Both the position numbers and the translations under genes were made by a program. A stretch of DNA of 64,000 nt from Actinoplanes campanulatus (lineage in GTDB: Bacteria > Actinomycetota > Actinomycetes > Mycobacteriales > Micromonosporaceae), in the NCBI RefSeq assembly GCF_014647795.1, contig NZ_BMPW01000010.1, positions 186,001 through 250,000 on the forward strand. Reading direction: 5' to 3'. Under the pieces are notes generated by a model. That model did not search any database. It had not been told where the DNA came from and saw only the letters and a program-made list of their open reading frames with translations. Of this stretch, positions 50,384 through 60,834 are shown piece by piece. Position 1 is the first letter of the stretch, and every line of letters begins with the position of its first letter.

Positions 50384-51361
50384 GTGCCACGCCTGCCCGA
50401 CGACGACGGCTACGAGCCGCCACTCAAGGTGCTGCGCAAGCGCCTTAACGGGGTGTACCGCGAAGATCTCGGCTTCTCCGGCCCGACCCGGCGCTACGTG
50501 CTGATGGTCGCGCTCCTGGTCGGGCTGGCCTCGGTGCCGACCCTCGCCGTCCTCACGGCCGGCAGCAGCGAGATCACCGGCACGGATCGGCCCGGCGCGA
50601 TGGACGTGCCATTCCTGCCGCCTCCGTCGAACGGCCCGGTGCGGCCTTTCCCGCCACCCTCGGTCGGGGCTCCGGACAGACCACAAACCGATCAGGGGTA
50701 CGGCCAGAGCACCCGCCCCGGGAAATCCGGCACACCGTCCCGTCCCGCCGCGTCCCGTCACCCGTCCTCGTCCTCGTCGTCCATCTCCCCGAACGCGGAC
50801 ATCCCGTCCCCGGCCCGGGTGTTCCCCCCGTCCCCCGTCCAGGGACGGACGTCTCCGCGGTCCCCGGATCGGAAGCCGGCGCGAACCTCGCCGCCGGCGG
50901 TGTCGCCGACAGCGCCGTCCTCACCTCCGGTCGGCGTCGTGCCGTCGCGGCCGGCGGTCCCGGCCCGACCGGCCCGGCCGAAGCGGGTCCAACCTCAGCG
51001 GATGGCCCGTTCCGCACCCGGCGGTATCCCCACCGTTCCGGAACTGCCGGCTGTTCCAGCAGAGGACGAAGTCCCGAAGTCGTCCCGCTCGTCCCTTTTC
51101 CCGTCCGTTCCCGGCCTGCCACCCGTACCGGATCGGCCGTCCCGGAATCAACACTCCGCGGGAGACCTACCGGTCGTGCCCGACAAACCGAACCGGGGCC
51201 GACGGGCCACACCAGGCCCACATGCCGTGCCCGACGAACCCGACCGGGGTTCCTCGGACCACGACGAATCGCCCTGCCCCGACCACGGGTCACTCCCCGC
51301 TTCACCGTCCATGGCAGCCGGTCGCCGGACCGGCCCCGACACCGTCGGAGGTCAGCGATGA
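50384..51361 (+). CDS. Proline-rich single-pass membrane protein, unknown
   Basis: The 325-residue protein (GTG 50384) has a short cytoplasmic part (MPRLPDDDGYEPPLKVLRKR), a transmembrane helix (about 39-60; YVLMVALLVGLASVPTLAVL) and about 260 residues of Pro/Ser/Arg-rich, probably disordered outer sequence. The outer part has repeated VP-(D/E)-xP-x-R motifs such as LPVVPDKPNRG and HAVPDEPDRG. The composition suggests a wall-spanning or wall-binding stalk. The stop overlaps the next gene by 4 bp (ATGA). No family recognised. Confidence 0.65.
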   Translation: MPRLPDDDGYEPPLKVLRKRLNGVYREDLGFSGPTRRYVLMVALLVGLASVPTLAVLTAGSSEITGTDRPGAMDVPFLPPPSNGPVRPFPPPSVGAPDRPQTDQGYGQSTRPGKSGTPSRPAASRHPSSSSSSISPNADIPSPARVFPPSPVQGRTSPRSPDRKPARTSPPAVSPTAPSSPPVGVVPSRPAVPARPARPKRVQPQRMARSAPGGIPTVPELPAVPAEDEVPKSSRSSLFPSVPGLPPVPDRPSRNQHSAGDLPVVPDKPNRGRRATPGPHAVPDEPDRGSSDHDESPCPDHGSLPASPSMAAGRRTGPDTVGGQR

Positions 51362-51612
51362 CCGATCACAACCACAACATCCGCTCGTCCCGGATCCTCG
51401 AGCAGAGCTACTCGGGTGGGAACGCCAGCGCGGTCCGCCGCCGGCTCAGCGACTCCAACTCCGAGGAGAACCGCCTCGCCAACCGCCCTTACCGGGGTCA
51501 GCACCGGGCCGAGCACACCAACTACCCGGAGGAGCGCAGGAGCGACCGCAGCTCCCGCGTAGGCCGCCATCACGCCGACCGGGCCCCCGACCACTACATC
51601 AATCGCCGCTGA
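51358..51612 (+). CDS. 84-residue Arg/His/Asn-rich hypothetical protein
   Basis: The protein MTDHNHNIRSSRILEQSYSG... is strongly polar and basic with many Arg, His, Ser and Asn residues and no hydrophobic segment. It ends DRAPDHYINRR. It is translationally coupled to the proline-rich membrane protein upstream, which favours a shared role. No domain is recognised; disorder is likely. Ends 10 bp from the convergent gene. Confidence 0.55.
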   Translation: MTDHNHNIRSSRILEQSYSGGNASAVRRRLSDSNSEENRLANRPYRGQHRAEHTNYPEERRSDRSSRVGRHHADRAPDHYINRR

Positions 51613-51622
51613 CGCCAGCCGG

Positions 51623-52825
51623 TCATTCCTCGCGGTTGGCTTCCAGCCAGGCGTCTATGGCGGCGGTGTCGTTCGGGTCGACGCCCTCGGCGATGAGCTG
51701 GGCCACCGCCGCCGTGGCGGGGCTGCGTCGTTCGCCTGTCGTGTAGAGGCGGGCGAACTCCGGGATCAGCTCCTCCAGCGCCGCCTCGGCCTGCTCGGCG
51801 GCGGCCGCGGGCAGCCCCCGGCGGCGCATCGCGAACGCCGACCAGGCCCGGACCACCCGGGGCAGCATGGCCGCGTCGTCCAGGTCCAGCACGGCCCGCC
51901 GGTGCACCCAGTCGAGCAGGAACAGCCCGGCCACCGCCGGGCTCCAGCGCAGCGGGTCGGCACCGGGCAGGGTGGCGCCGTGGTCCAGCAGGAGGCTGAG
52001 ACAGAACTCCAGCGACGCGCTCTCCGGTGTCGCGGCCGGGCCGGTGGGCAGGTCGAACCGGGCCGCCTCCGGAGAGGTCAGGAAGTCCCGGATCAGGCCG
52101 GTGTCGTCCGGTCCGGACGGCTCGCTGAGCGGCGGCGTGGTCACTGCCGGCAGCAGGGCGAGCCGGGCCCCGGCCAGCGTGCGGTCGGTGGCGAGCGACC
52201 CGTCCGACGGCAGGTCGCCCAGACCGTCGGTGACCTCCAGGTGCCGGCTCACCTCGTCGCGCAGCCGGCCCGGGTCCTCGCTGCGGAACCAGGTCAGCTC
52301 GTCGGCCTCGCAGATCTGCCGGACCTGGTCGAGCAGTGTCTCCGCCGAGGTGGACACGAAGACGTCCTTGGTGATGCCGATGTTGTGGTCGACGAGGGCC
52401 ACCACGGCGTGCTCGGGCCCACCGGCGGCGGCGTCCTCGTACGCGAAGGTGACCAGGTAGGACGTCTGGTCCCCATACACATCGCCATAGGCCCAGCAAC
52501 CGGTGGCCCGGACCCGGCCGAGCTGGCCGGCCCACGACGGTGATCGCCGGTCGTGGCCGACTCGGCCGGCACCGTCGGCCTCCGGGACCAGGGTGGCGAA
52601 GACGTCGCGGATGGTCACCGCGGCGGGTGTGCCGGAATGGACCGTGGCGGTCAGGAACCGGCCCACGAAGTCGCGCACGGCCTCGGCGCGATCCTCCGCG
52701 GCCATCGCGTAGACACTGCCGAGCAGCGCGGCACCGAGCATCTCGGCATCGAGCGCGCAGCCCAGTTTCGTGACGTCGCGGGCCGCGTGCAACACGGCGT
52801 CGTACGCGGTCCGGGGTGCGGGCAT
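51623..52825 (-). CDS. Conserved actinobacterial protein of unknown function, 400 residues
   Basis: The protein is soluble, acidic and Ala/Leu-rich, with a mostly helical second half (residues 230-400, e.g. LLDWVHRRAVLDLDDAAMLP). The first half has a mixed fold (GDVYGDQTSYLVTFAYEDAA, AVVALVDHNIGITKDVFVST). I recognise the general pattern as a conserved hypothetical in streptomycetes and Micromonosporaceae next to the GTPase pair. It has no catalytic motif I can name. Same strand as the GTPases, 30 bp downstream, so possibly co-transcribed with them. Confidence 0.7.
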   Translation of the reverse strand: MPAPRTAYDAVLHAARDVTKLGCALDAEMLGAALLGSVYAMAAEDRAEAVRDFVGRFLTATVHSGTPAAVTIRDVFATLVPEADGAGRVGHDRRSPSWAGQLGRVRATGCWAYGDVYGDQTSYLVTFAYEDAAAGGPEHAVVALVDHNIGITKDVFVSTSAETLLDQVRQICEADELTWFRSEDPGRLRDEVSRHLEVTDGLGDLPSDGSLATDRTLAGARLALLPAVTTPPLSEPSGPDDTGLIRDFLTSPEAARFDLPTGPAATPESASLEFCLSLLLDHGATLPGADPLRWSPAVAGLFLLDWVHRRAVLDLDDAAMLPRVVRAWSAFAMRRRGLPAAAAEQAEAALEELIPEFARLYTTGERRSPATAAVAQLIAEGVDPNDTAAIDAWLEANREE

Positions 52826-52857
52826 GCCGCGAGCCTACGCCCGCGCCCCGGCCCGAA

Positions 52858-54519
52858 CTACTCCGCGCGCACGACTCCGAGCGCTTCCCTCGCCTGGGCG
52901 TACGCATTCAGCACCTCGCGGACCGGCGCCACCACGTACCCCCGGCCGATGTCGGTGACCGCCGCCCGCAGCCGCTGCTCGGCCCGGCGCCGCGCCCGGC
53001 GTGCGCCGGCCTCGATGACGGGGCGCAGCAGCAGCCAGAGCAGCAGACCGCCGAGGATCCCGCCGAGCAGCAGGAGGGTGGGCAGCGGAACCACGCCGAC
53101 CTCGGGATTGTCGAGCTCCGGCAGCCCGAGGGCGGTCAGGATGTAACCGAGGACGAGCCAGCCGAGCCCGGCGGTCGCGGTGGCCAGCAGCGCCCACTGC
53201 AGGATCCCGGTGACCCGCCACCAGACCGGCGACCGTTCCATGCCGAGGTCGGTCTGCGCGACGGCCCGGTCCAGCGCGTCCGGCAGATCTGCCGCCCGGG
53301 AGCGGGCCGCGGTGTTCAGCGCGGGCGCCCACACCTCGGGCAGCGGTGCGGCGGCCCGGGCCGCGACGGCCCGGACCGAGAGGCCGACCGCCGACTTCTG
53401 CGCGGCATCGGCCTCCGGCACCGAGGTACGCGGAACGACATCCGTGGACACCGCATCGGTCTTGACCGGCTCCAGATGCAGCCGGCGCAGCGGGTCGGGC
53501 CGTAGCCGGCGCAGCCCCCGGACCAGCGGCCAGCCGGTCGCCACCGCGGCCCGGTGCCGGTAGGCGCCGGCGGTCGCGTCCGCCACCCCCGGCACTCCGG
53601 CCGACTCGGCGAGCGCGTCGCACAGTTGCCGGACGGTCGCCCGGTCCACCTCGTCCTCGGCGGCCGGCGGCCCGATCATGCCGCCCAGCTCCTCGGCGAC
53701 CGCGTCCAGGTCGGCGTCCAGCCGGCGCAGCGCGGCCTGCCGGTTGGCGACCGTGCTCTCCAGTGCGGACCGCAACTCCCGGAGCATCCCGGGCTGCTTG
53801 GCCGAGGAGGCGATCACCGGCGTGCCGGTGAGCCCGTCCTCCTCCAGGAGCCGGGTCAGGTCGCCGAGCACCACCTCGGTGTCGCCGGGGCTGAGCCGGT
53901 CGGCCTGGTTGAGCACCACGATGGTGACGCCGGCGTGCGCGCTGAACTGGGACAGGTAGGCCCGGTGCAGGACCCGGTCGCCGTACTTCTGCGGGTCGAC
54001 CACCCAGACGATCTGGTCGACCAGGCCGAGCAGGCGGTCCACCTCGAGCTGGTGGCTGCGCTCGACCGAGTCGAAGTCGGGCAGGTCGAGCAGGACCAGC
54101 CCGTGCAGCGCCGCCTCGTCGTCGCCGTCCAGCGCGCTCTCCCGGACGAACCGCTGCCGGGGCAGCACACCGACCCAGTCGAGCAGACGGTTCGCCGCCT
54201 CCAGCGGCCCCCACACGCAGGCGTGTGCCGTGCCGGTGGTCGGCCGCCGCACCCCGACCTGGGAGAGCTTGAACCGGGCCAGCGCGTTGAACAGGCTCGA
54301 CTTGCCGCTGCCGGTGCTGCCGGCGAGCGCCACCACGGTGTGGTCGAGCGAGAGCGAGAGCCGGTTGCCGGCCCGTTCCACCAGCGTGTGCGCGGTGACC
54401 AGGTCGCTGTCCGGAAGGTGCGGGTCGACCACCCGCAGGAACCGGGACAGCGCCTCCAGCCGGCGGGCCAGCTCGTCGCCGTCGACCCGCTTGCCGGGCA
54501 CCCTCTGTGCCACGTTCAT
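52858..54519 (-). CDS. Dynamin-like GTPase with C-terminal transmembrane helices
   Basis: The 553-residue protein starts at ATG 54519, overlapping the upstream GTPase stop. The GTPase domain has a P-loop at residues 67-74 (GSTGSGKS), a threonine switch (RRPTTGTAHAC), G3 LLDLPDFDSVE and G4 VVLNQADRL. Two membrane helices lie near the C-terminus (about 443-470 and 478-506; LLATATAGLGWLVLGYILTA, LPTLLLLGGILGGLLLWLLL), followed by a basic amphipathic tail. This suits membrane fission or remodelling. Streptomyces encodes an adjacent dynamin pair (DynA/DynB) used in sporulation septation; this pair is a candidate counterpart by layout. Confidence 0.8.
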   Translation of the reverse strand: MNVAQRVPGKRVDGDELARRLEALSRFLRVVDPHLPDSDLVTAHTLVERAGNRLSLSLDHTVVALAGSTGSGKSSLFNALARFKLSQVGVRRPTTGTAHACVWGPLEAANRLLDWVGVLPRQRFVRESALDGDDEAALHGLVLLDLPDFDSVERSHQLEVDRLLGLVDQIVWVVDPQKYGDRVLHRAYLSQFSAHAGVTIVVLNQADRLSPGDTEVVLGDLTRLLEEDGLTGTPVIASSAKQPGMLRELRSALESTVANRQAALRRLDADLDAVAEELGGMIGPPAAEDEVDRATVRQLCDALAESAGVPGVADATAGAYRHRAAVATGWPLVRGLRRLRPDPLRRLHLEPVKTDAVSTDVVPRTSVPEADAAQKSAVGLSVRAVAARAAAPLPEVWAPALNTAARSRAADLPDALDRAVAQTDLGMERSPVWWRVTGILQWALLATATAGLGWLVLGYILTALGLPELDNPEVGVVPLPTLLLLGGILGGLLLWLLLRPVIEAGARRARRRAEQRLRAAVTDIGRGYVVAPVREVLNAYAQAREALGVVRAE

Positions 54520-56393
54520 GACCCGGACCCGGACAACGAAAGTTCCTTCCTGGCGTTCTCCACCTCGACGGCGAGCTGGCGCAGCACGGCGCCGTTCGAC
54601 GTCTCGTGGCGTGCCGCCGCGGTCCGCTCGGTGAACCGGACGGCCTCGACGGTGAGCAGCTCCTCGAACCGGGTCATCAACTCGGTACGGGCGCGTGTCG
54701 CGAGCGTACGGATGGCCTGGTCGCCGAAGACCGCCTCGAGCACCTTCTGCCCGGCGACCGCGCTGCCGGCGCCGGCCGCCACCTCCAGCCCGGTCGGGAT
54801 GAAGGCGGTCGACGTGAACACCGCGATCATGACAGCCAGCCCGGCGCCGTTCACCGCGTACGCCGCGCCGCGGGCCACCGCCCGCTTGTCCGACGCCTCC
54901 CGGCGGACCAGATCGAGGACCCACTGCTGCCAGTCCCGGATCATGCGGTCCGCGCGCAGCGGCAGGTCGTCCGAGGGTCTCTGCAGCTCGGGCGCGAGCA
55001 GGGCGGCGCCGGCCGGGTGCGCGTGCCAGGCGGCGTACGTCTGCTCGGCGGCGTCGGCGGCCACCCCGCGCAGCAGGGTCACCAGTTGGGACTCCATGGC
55101 CACCCGCAGGTTGCGCCCGGGTGCCGGCCGTCCGCTGAGGGCCGCGGCGATCCGGTCGCGCAGGTGCCCGACCCGTGACTCGAGGCTGCGCAGGAAGTCG
55201 CCGGTGCCGACGAACTCCTGCCAGCGGGCCAGCACCTCGCCGCGGAGCATCCGGCCGTCGCGCAGCCCCTCCTCGGCGGCGCGCAGCGCGTTGCGGTAGG
55301 CGGACTCCACCCGTTCGTCCAGCGCGTACGACGCGCGGGCCTGGTCGTCGGCCGCCTCACCGAGCCCGCCGAGCGCCGGGGCCAGGGCGCCGAGCGCGCC
55401 GTCGAGGGTCTGCCGGACCACCGTGGCACGGGCGTTGGCGTCTCCCGCCAGCTGGGCGAACCAGACGCGCATCGGGCCGATCGCCGAGTCCGGCAGCAGG
55501 CCGCGCTCGTCCAGCTCGGTCTCCGGCAGCACGAACAGCGGCGCGGAGCCCAGGTCGTTGGCGGTGAGCATCTCGCCCAGGTGGGCGGCGATCTCGGCGG
55601 CCGCACCGCCCGGCACCCGGTCCAGGACCAGGGCGATCACCGTGCCGCGGAGGCGGGCGGTGGTGAGCAGCTCCCACGGGACGGCGTCGGCGTACCGGGC
55701 GGCGGTGGTGACGAAGAGCCACAGGTCGGCGGCGGCCAGCAGTTGGGCGGCGAGCTGGCGGTTGTGGTCGACCACCGAGTCGATGTCCGGCGCGTCGAGC
55801 AGGGCCAGGCCGGGCCCGATCGTCGGGGTGGCCACCACCTGCAGGGCGTCGGATGCCGTGCTCGACGCGGCGGTCCGCGTCAGGCCCGGCAGCAGCTCAC
55901 CATGGCCGAACCAGTTCACATCGTCCGGATGGCACACCAGAACCGGTGAGCGGGTGGTCGGCCGCAGCACCCCGGCCGTGCTCACGGGCGCCTGGACCAG
56001 GCTGTTCACCAGGGTCGACTTACCCGCGCCGGTCGAGCCGCCGACGACCACCAGCAGGGGTGCGTCGAGCCGGGCCAGCCGGGGCAGCAGGTAGTCGTCG
56101 AGCTGGGCGATCAGGGCCGAGCCGACCCGCCGGGCCTCGTCCGCGGAGGGCAGCGCCAGGGGGTACGAGACCGAGCCGAGTGCTGCCCGCAATCGAGTGA
56201 GCGCGGTCGCGAGCCGTCCCACCGCGGGCGGCACGTTTTGCAGGTTCGGCTGCCGGACCTGGCCACCCCTCGTACGATCGAGTGGTTCTATGGCCGCTTT
56301 GACCTGCTGTTTCTCATTCGATGCGGCGGGGACGGCGGAAAGGGCCGACCGACCGACCGCGTCTCCGTGCGTCGTCACGGGTAAAGCGTGCAC
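54516..56393 (-). CDS. Dynamin-like GTPase, upstream partner
   Basis: The 625-residue protein (GTG 56393, or GTG 56378) has a P-loop at residues 118-127 (GGSTGAGKST), switch-I-like VLRPTTRSP, G3 LALLDAPDIDSVV and a G4-like VIALVLDRVPGG instead of NKxD. Long helical regions (residues 330-480) follow, with a hydrophobic hairpin at about 530-570 (VNGAGLAVMIAVFTSTAFIP). The protein resembles its downstream neighbour in order of parts but only weakly in sequence, suggesting heteromer formation. The first 50 residues are polar and of uncertain start. Confidence 0.8.
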   Translation of the reverse strand: MHALPVTTHGDAVGRSALSAVPAASNEKQQVKAAIEPLDRTRGGQVRQPNLQNVPPAVGRLATALTRLRAALGSVSYPLALPSADEARRVGSALIAQLDDYLLPRLARLDAPLLVVVGGSTGAGKSTLVNSLVQAPVSTAGVLRPTTRSPVLVCHPDDVNWFGHGELLPGLTRTAASSTASDALQVVATPTIGPGLALLDAPDIDSVVDHNRQLAAQLLAAADLWLFVTTAARYADAVPWELLTTARLRGTVIALVLDRVPGGAAAEIAAHLGEMLTANDLGSAPLFVLPETELDERGLLPDSAIGPMRVWFAQLAGDANARATVVRQTLDGALGALAPALGGLGEAADDQARASYALDERVESAYRNALRAAEEGLRDGRMLRGEVLARWQEFVGTGDFLRSLESRVGHLRDRIAAALSGRPAPGRNLRVAMESQLVTLLRGVAADAAEQTYAAWHAHPAGAALLAPELQRPSDDLPLRADRMIRDWQQWVLDLVRREASDKRAVARGAAYAVNGAGLAVMIAVFTSTAFIPTGLEVAAGAGSAVAGQKVLEAVFGDQAIRTLATRARTELMTRFEELLTVEAVRFTERTAAARHETSNGAVLRQLAVEVENARKELSLSGSGS

Positions 56394-56486
56394 GATCTAT
56401 GCATCCAGGACAACGGGTCCCGGTATGCCGTGACCTGACAGGTATGTCGCACGCGTTGACTTGCGCCCCTCGGACTCAACTTCGAT

Positions 56487-56533
56487 TTGACGGTGTGCAG
56501 ACCCGTGGCATCATTGAGTCGATTCCACTCAAC
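56487..56533 (+). promoter_or_regulatory. dnaK promoter with HAIR operator (HspR-binding)
   Basis: A -35-like TTGACG (56487-56492) and a weak -10 region (ATCATT, 56510-56515) overlap the inverted repeat ATTGAGT-N7-ACTCAAC (56513-56533). The repeat closely matches the HAIR consensus (CTTGAGT-N7-ACTCAAG). HspR, encoded at 60326, binds such sites and represses the dnaK operon until heat shock titrates DnaK. The operator ends 46 bp before the dnaK start. Confidence 0.85.
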
Positions 56534-56578
56534 CCTGTCGGTAGCTAGGCCCTGTCGGGTAGCAAAGCGAGGAACACC

Positions 56579-58416
<1,838 letters not shown>

Positions 58417-58420
<4 letters not shown>

Positions 58421-59031
58421 CTGCCAGGGACGACGAGAACGACGGTCCGGCGGCCGAGCGGGAAGTCATCCAGGGCGAGATCGAGGAGACGGCCGAGGAG
58501 ACTCCCGCCGAGGAGCCGGTGCAGAAGCCGGTCGGCGCGCACCGCGCCCCCGAGGAGGAGCCGGCCCCGGCGGCCGACAACGTCAAGCCCGGTCTCGGTG
58601 CCGAGCTGGAGGCGCTACGGGGCGAGCTCGACGAGCGGACCCACGACCTCCAGCGGGTGACGGCCGAGTACGCCAACTACCGCAAGCGGGTCGACCGTGA
58701 CCGCGGCGCGGCCGCCGAGCAGACCACCGGCAAGGTCCTCACCGACCTGCTCCCGGTGCTGGACGACATCGACCGGGCCCGTGAGCACGGCGATCTGGTC
58801 GGTCCGTTCGCCTCGGTGGCCGAGCAGCTCACCGCGGTGACCGGCAAGCTGGGCCTGGTGGCCTTCGGGGAGAAGGGCGACCCCTTCGACCCGAACCGCC
58901 ACGAGGCGGTCGCGCACCAGACGTCCGCTGACGTCTCCGAGCCGACCTGCGTCGAGGTGATGCGTCGTGGCTATTCGCTGGGCGAGCGTCTGCTCCGCCC
59001 CGCGATGGTCGCGGTCGCCGACCCGGAGTGA
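58417..59031 (+). CDS. grpE: GrpE nucleotide exchange factor
   Basis: The 204-residue protein has an acidic disordered N-terminus (residues 1-55), a long coiled coil ([20 protein letters not shown], then [10 protein letters not shown]) and a C-terminal beta domain ([40 protein letters not shown]). These are standard GrpE signatures. It releases ADP from DnaK. Starts at GTG 58417 overlapping dnaK. Confidence 0.97.
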
Positions 59032-59044
59032 GATCGATGATCAT

Positions 59045-59076
59045 GTCCCGTCCGCCGGTGCGCCGGCGGGCGGGAC
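59045..59076 (+). other. Intercistronic stem-loop between grpE and dnaJ
   Basis: GTCCCG-T-CCGCCGG / CCGGCGG-G-CGGGAC closes a 4-nt loop, without a T-run, 13 bp after grpE and 27 bp before the dnaJ start. It may slow or process the transcript to set the ratio of DnaJ to DnaK; that is inference. Confidence 0.6.
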
Positions 59077-59103
59077 GTCGCCAACTCGAGGAGGTGGATT
59101 GAC

Positions 59104-60288
59104 ATGAGCTCGAAGGACTGGCTCGAGAAGGACTTCTACGCCGTGCTCGGCGTGAACAGGTCCGCCTCCCCGGACGAGATCAAGAAGGCGTACCGCAAGC
59201 TCGCCCGCGATCTGCACCCCGACCGGAACCCGGGAAACAAGGAGGCGGAGGAGAAGTTCAAGGCCGCTTCCGAGGCGTACGACGTGCTGGCCGACGACAA
59301 GAAGCGCAAAGAGTACGACGACATGCGCTCGCTGTTCGGCTCGGGCGCGTTCCGGCGCGGGGCACGGGGCGGTGGCACGCAGTTCGATCCGTCCGACCTG
59401 TTCGGCGGCTTCTCCGGCGGCGCTGCTCCGGGCGCTGACCGCCGGTTCGGTGGCTCCGGCTTCTCCGACATCTTCAGCTCGATCTTCTCCGGCGGCCAGC
59501 CTCCCGGCTCGACCGCGCGGCGGGGGCCCCAGCGCGGGCGGGATGTCGAGACCGAGGTCACCCTGGACTTCGTGCAGGCGGTTCGCGGCACCACGCTGCC
59601 ACTGACACTGCGGACCCCCGGCGCCTGCGACACCTGCCGGGGCAACGGTGCGAAACCGGGGACCACCCCGCGTGCCTGTCCGAAGTGTCACGGCACCGGC
59701 CTGATCTCCAGCAACCAGGGCTCGTTCAGCTTCTCCGAACCGTGCCGTGACTGTCAGGGCTCGGGCAGCGTCGTGGACGAGAAGTGCCCGGAGTGCCGGG
59801 GCACCGGCGGGGTCACCAAGACCCGCTCGATCAACGTGCGGTTCCCGGCGGGCGTCGCCGACGGCCAGCGGATCCGGCTCAGCGGCCGGGGCGAGCCGGG
59901 CGACCGGGGCGGTCCGGCCGGCGACCTGTACGTGCAGGTCAAGGTCCGGCCCGACGACCTGTTCGGGCGCAGTGGCGACGACCTGACGCTGACCGTGCCG
60001 ATCACGATCGTCGAAGCCGTCCTGGGCACCGACCTGAAGGTGCCGACGCTGGACGGCCCGGTCACGTTGCGCGTGCCGCCGGGCACACCGAGCGGCCGCA
60101 AGCTGCGGGCCCGAGGCAAGGGCGTGGCCCGCAAGGAGGGCCAGGCCGGCGATCTGATCGTCACCGTCGACGTGCAGATCCCGGCGACCGTCACCGGCGA
60201 GGCCCGGGACGTGCTGGAGAAGTTCGGAAAGCTCACCCCACCGCCGGCGCGGGAGCGGCTCGAAGCCCGCCTGCGCCGGGCCGACTAG
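59104..60288 (+). CDS. dnaJ: DnaJ co-chaperone
   Basis: The 394-residue protein has a J-domain (residues 1-75; [20 protein letters not shown] and the HPD motif in DLHPDRNPG) and a Gly/Phe-rich linker (about 78-145). Four CxxCxGxG zinc motifs follow ([32 protein letters not shown]), then a client-binding C-terminal domain. It stimulates DnaK ATPase and delivers clients. The ATG at 59104 follows GGAGGTGG. It is a full type I DnaJ. Confidence 0.98.
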   Translation: MSSKDWLEKDFYAVLGVNRSASPDEIKKAYRKLARDLHPDRNPGNKEAEEKFKAASEAYDVLADDKKRKEYDDMRSLFGSGAFRRGARGGGTQFDPSDLFGGFSGGAAPGADRRFGGSGFSDIFSSIFSGGQPPGSTARRGPQRGRDVETEVTLDFVQAVRGTTLPLTLRTPGACDTCRGNGAKPGTTPRACPKCHGTGLISSNQGSFSFSEPCRDCQGSGSVVDEKCPECRGTGGVTKTRSINVRFPAGVADGQRIRLSGRGEPGDRGGPAGDLYVQVKVRPDDLFGRSGDDLTLTVPITIVEAVLGTDLKVPTLDGPVTLRVPPGTPSGRKLRARGKGVARKEGQAGDLIVTVDVQIPATVTGEARDVLEKFGKLTPPPARERLEARLRRAD

Positions 60289-60325
60289 ACCGCGTCTGAA
60301 GGAAACCCCGTCTCGGGAGGTGTAA

Positions 60326-60769
60326 ATGTACGAAGAGATCGACATCTCGATAGAACAGGCCTCCGACGCGAAGGTTTTGATCATCTCGGTTGCCGCACGG
60401 CTCGCCGGGATGCACCCGCAGACCCTCCGGCAGTACGACAGGCTCGGCCTGGTTCAGCCCGGCCGGGCCGGCGGTGGTGGTCGGCGGTACAGCGAACGCG
60501 ACGTCGCACTACTGCGTGAGGTGCAGAGACTCAGCCAGGAGGACGGCGTCAACCTGGCCGGCGTCAAGCGCATCATCGGCCTGGAGCATCTGGTCGGCGA
60601 CCTCCAGCACCGGGTGGCCGAGCTCGAGCAGCAGCTGGAGGCGGCGTACTCCCGGATCGCTCAGATGGAGGCGATGAGCAGCCCGTACTCGGGCCGCGAT
60701 CTGGTGCGCCAGGAGACCCACTCGACTGCCCTGGTGGTGTGGCGCCCGCGCCGTTCCTCTGACAAATGA
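60326..60769 (+). CDS. hspR: HspR heat-shock repressor (MerR family)
   Basis: The 147-residue protein has the MerR-type helix-turn-helix (LIISVAARLAGMHPQTLRQY, DRLGLVQPGR), GGRRYSERDVALLREVQRLS, NLAGVKRIIGLE and a coiled coil (LQHRVAELEQQLEAAYSRIA). It represses the dnaK operon through the HAIR site at 56513 with DnaK as co-repressor, closing a feedback loop inside one operon. Last gene, followed 1 bp later by a strong hairpin. Confidence 0.96.
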   Translation: MYEEIDISIEQASDAKVLIISVAARLAGMHPQTLRQYDRLGLVQPGRAGGGGRRYSERDVALLREVQRLSQEDGVNLAGVKRIIGLEHLVGDLQHRVAELEQQLEAAYSRIAQMEAMSSPYSGRDLVRQETHSTALVVWRPRRSSDK

Positions 60770-60770
60770 C

Positions 60771-60799
60771 AGCGGCGGCCCGGAATCCGGGCCGCCGCT
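60771..60799 (+). terminator. Terminator of the dnaK operon
   Basis: AGCGGCGGCCCGG / CCGGGCCGCCGCT perfect 13-bp stem with 3-nt loop, directly after the hspR stop. Confidence 0.93.
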
Positions 60800-60834
60800 A
60801 CAGCATGTAGTGACCGCGTTGCTACTGGACGTAG

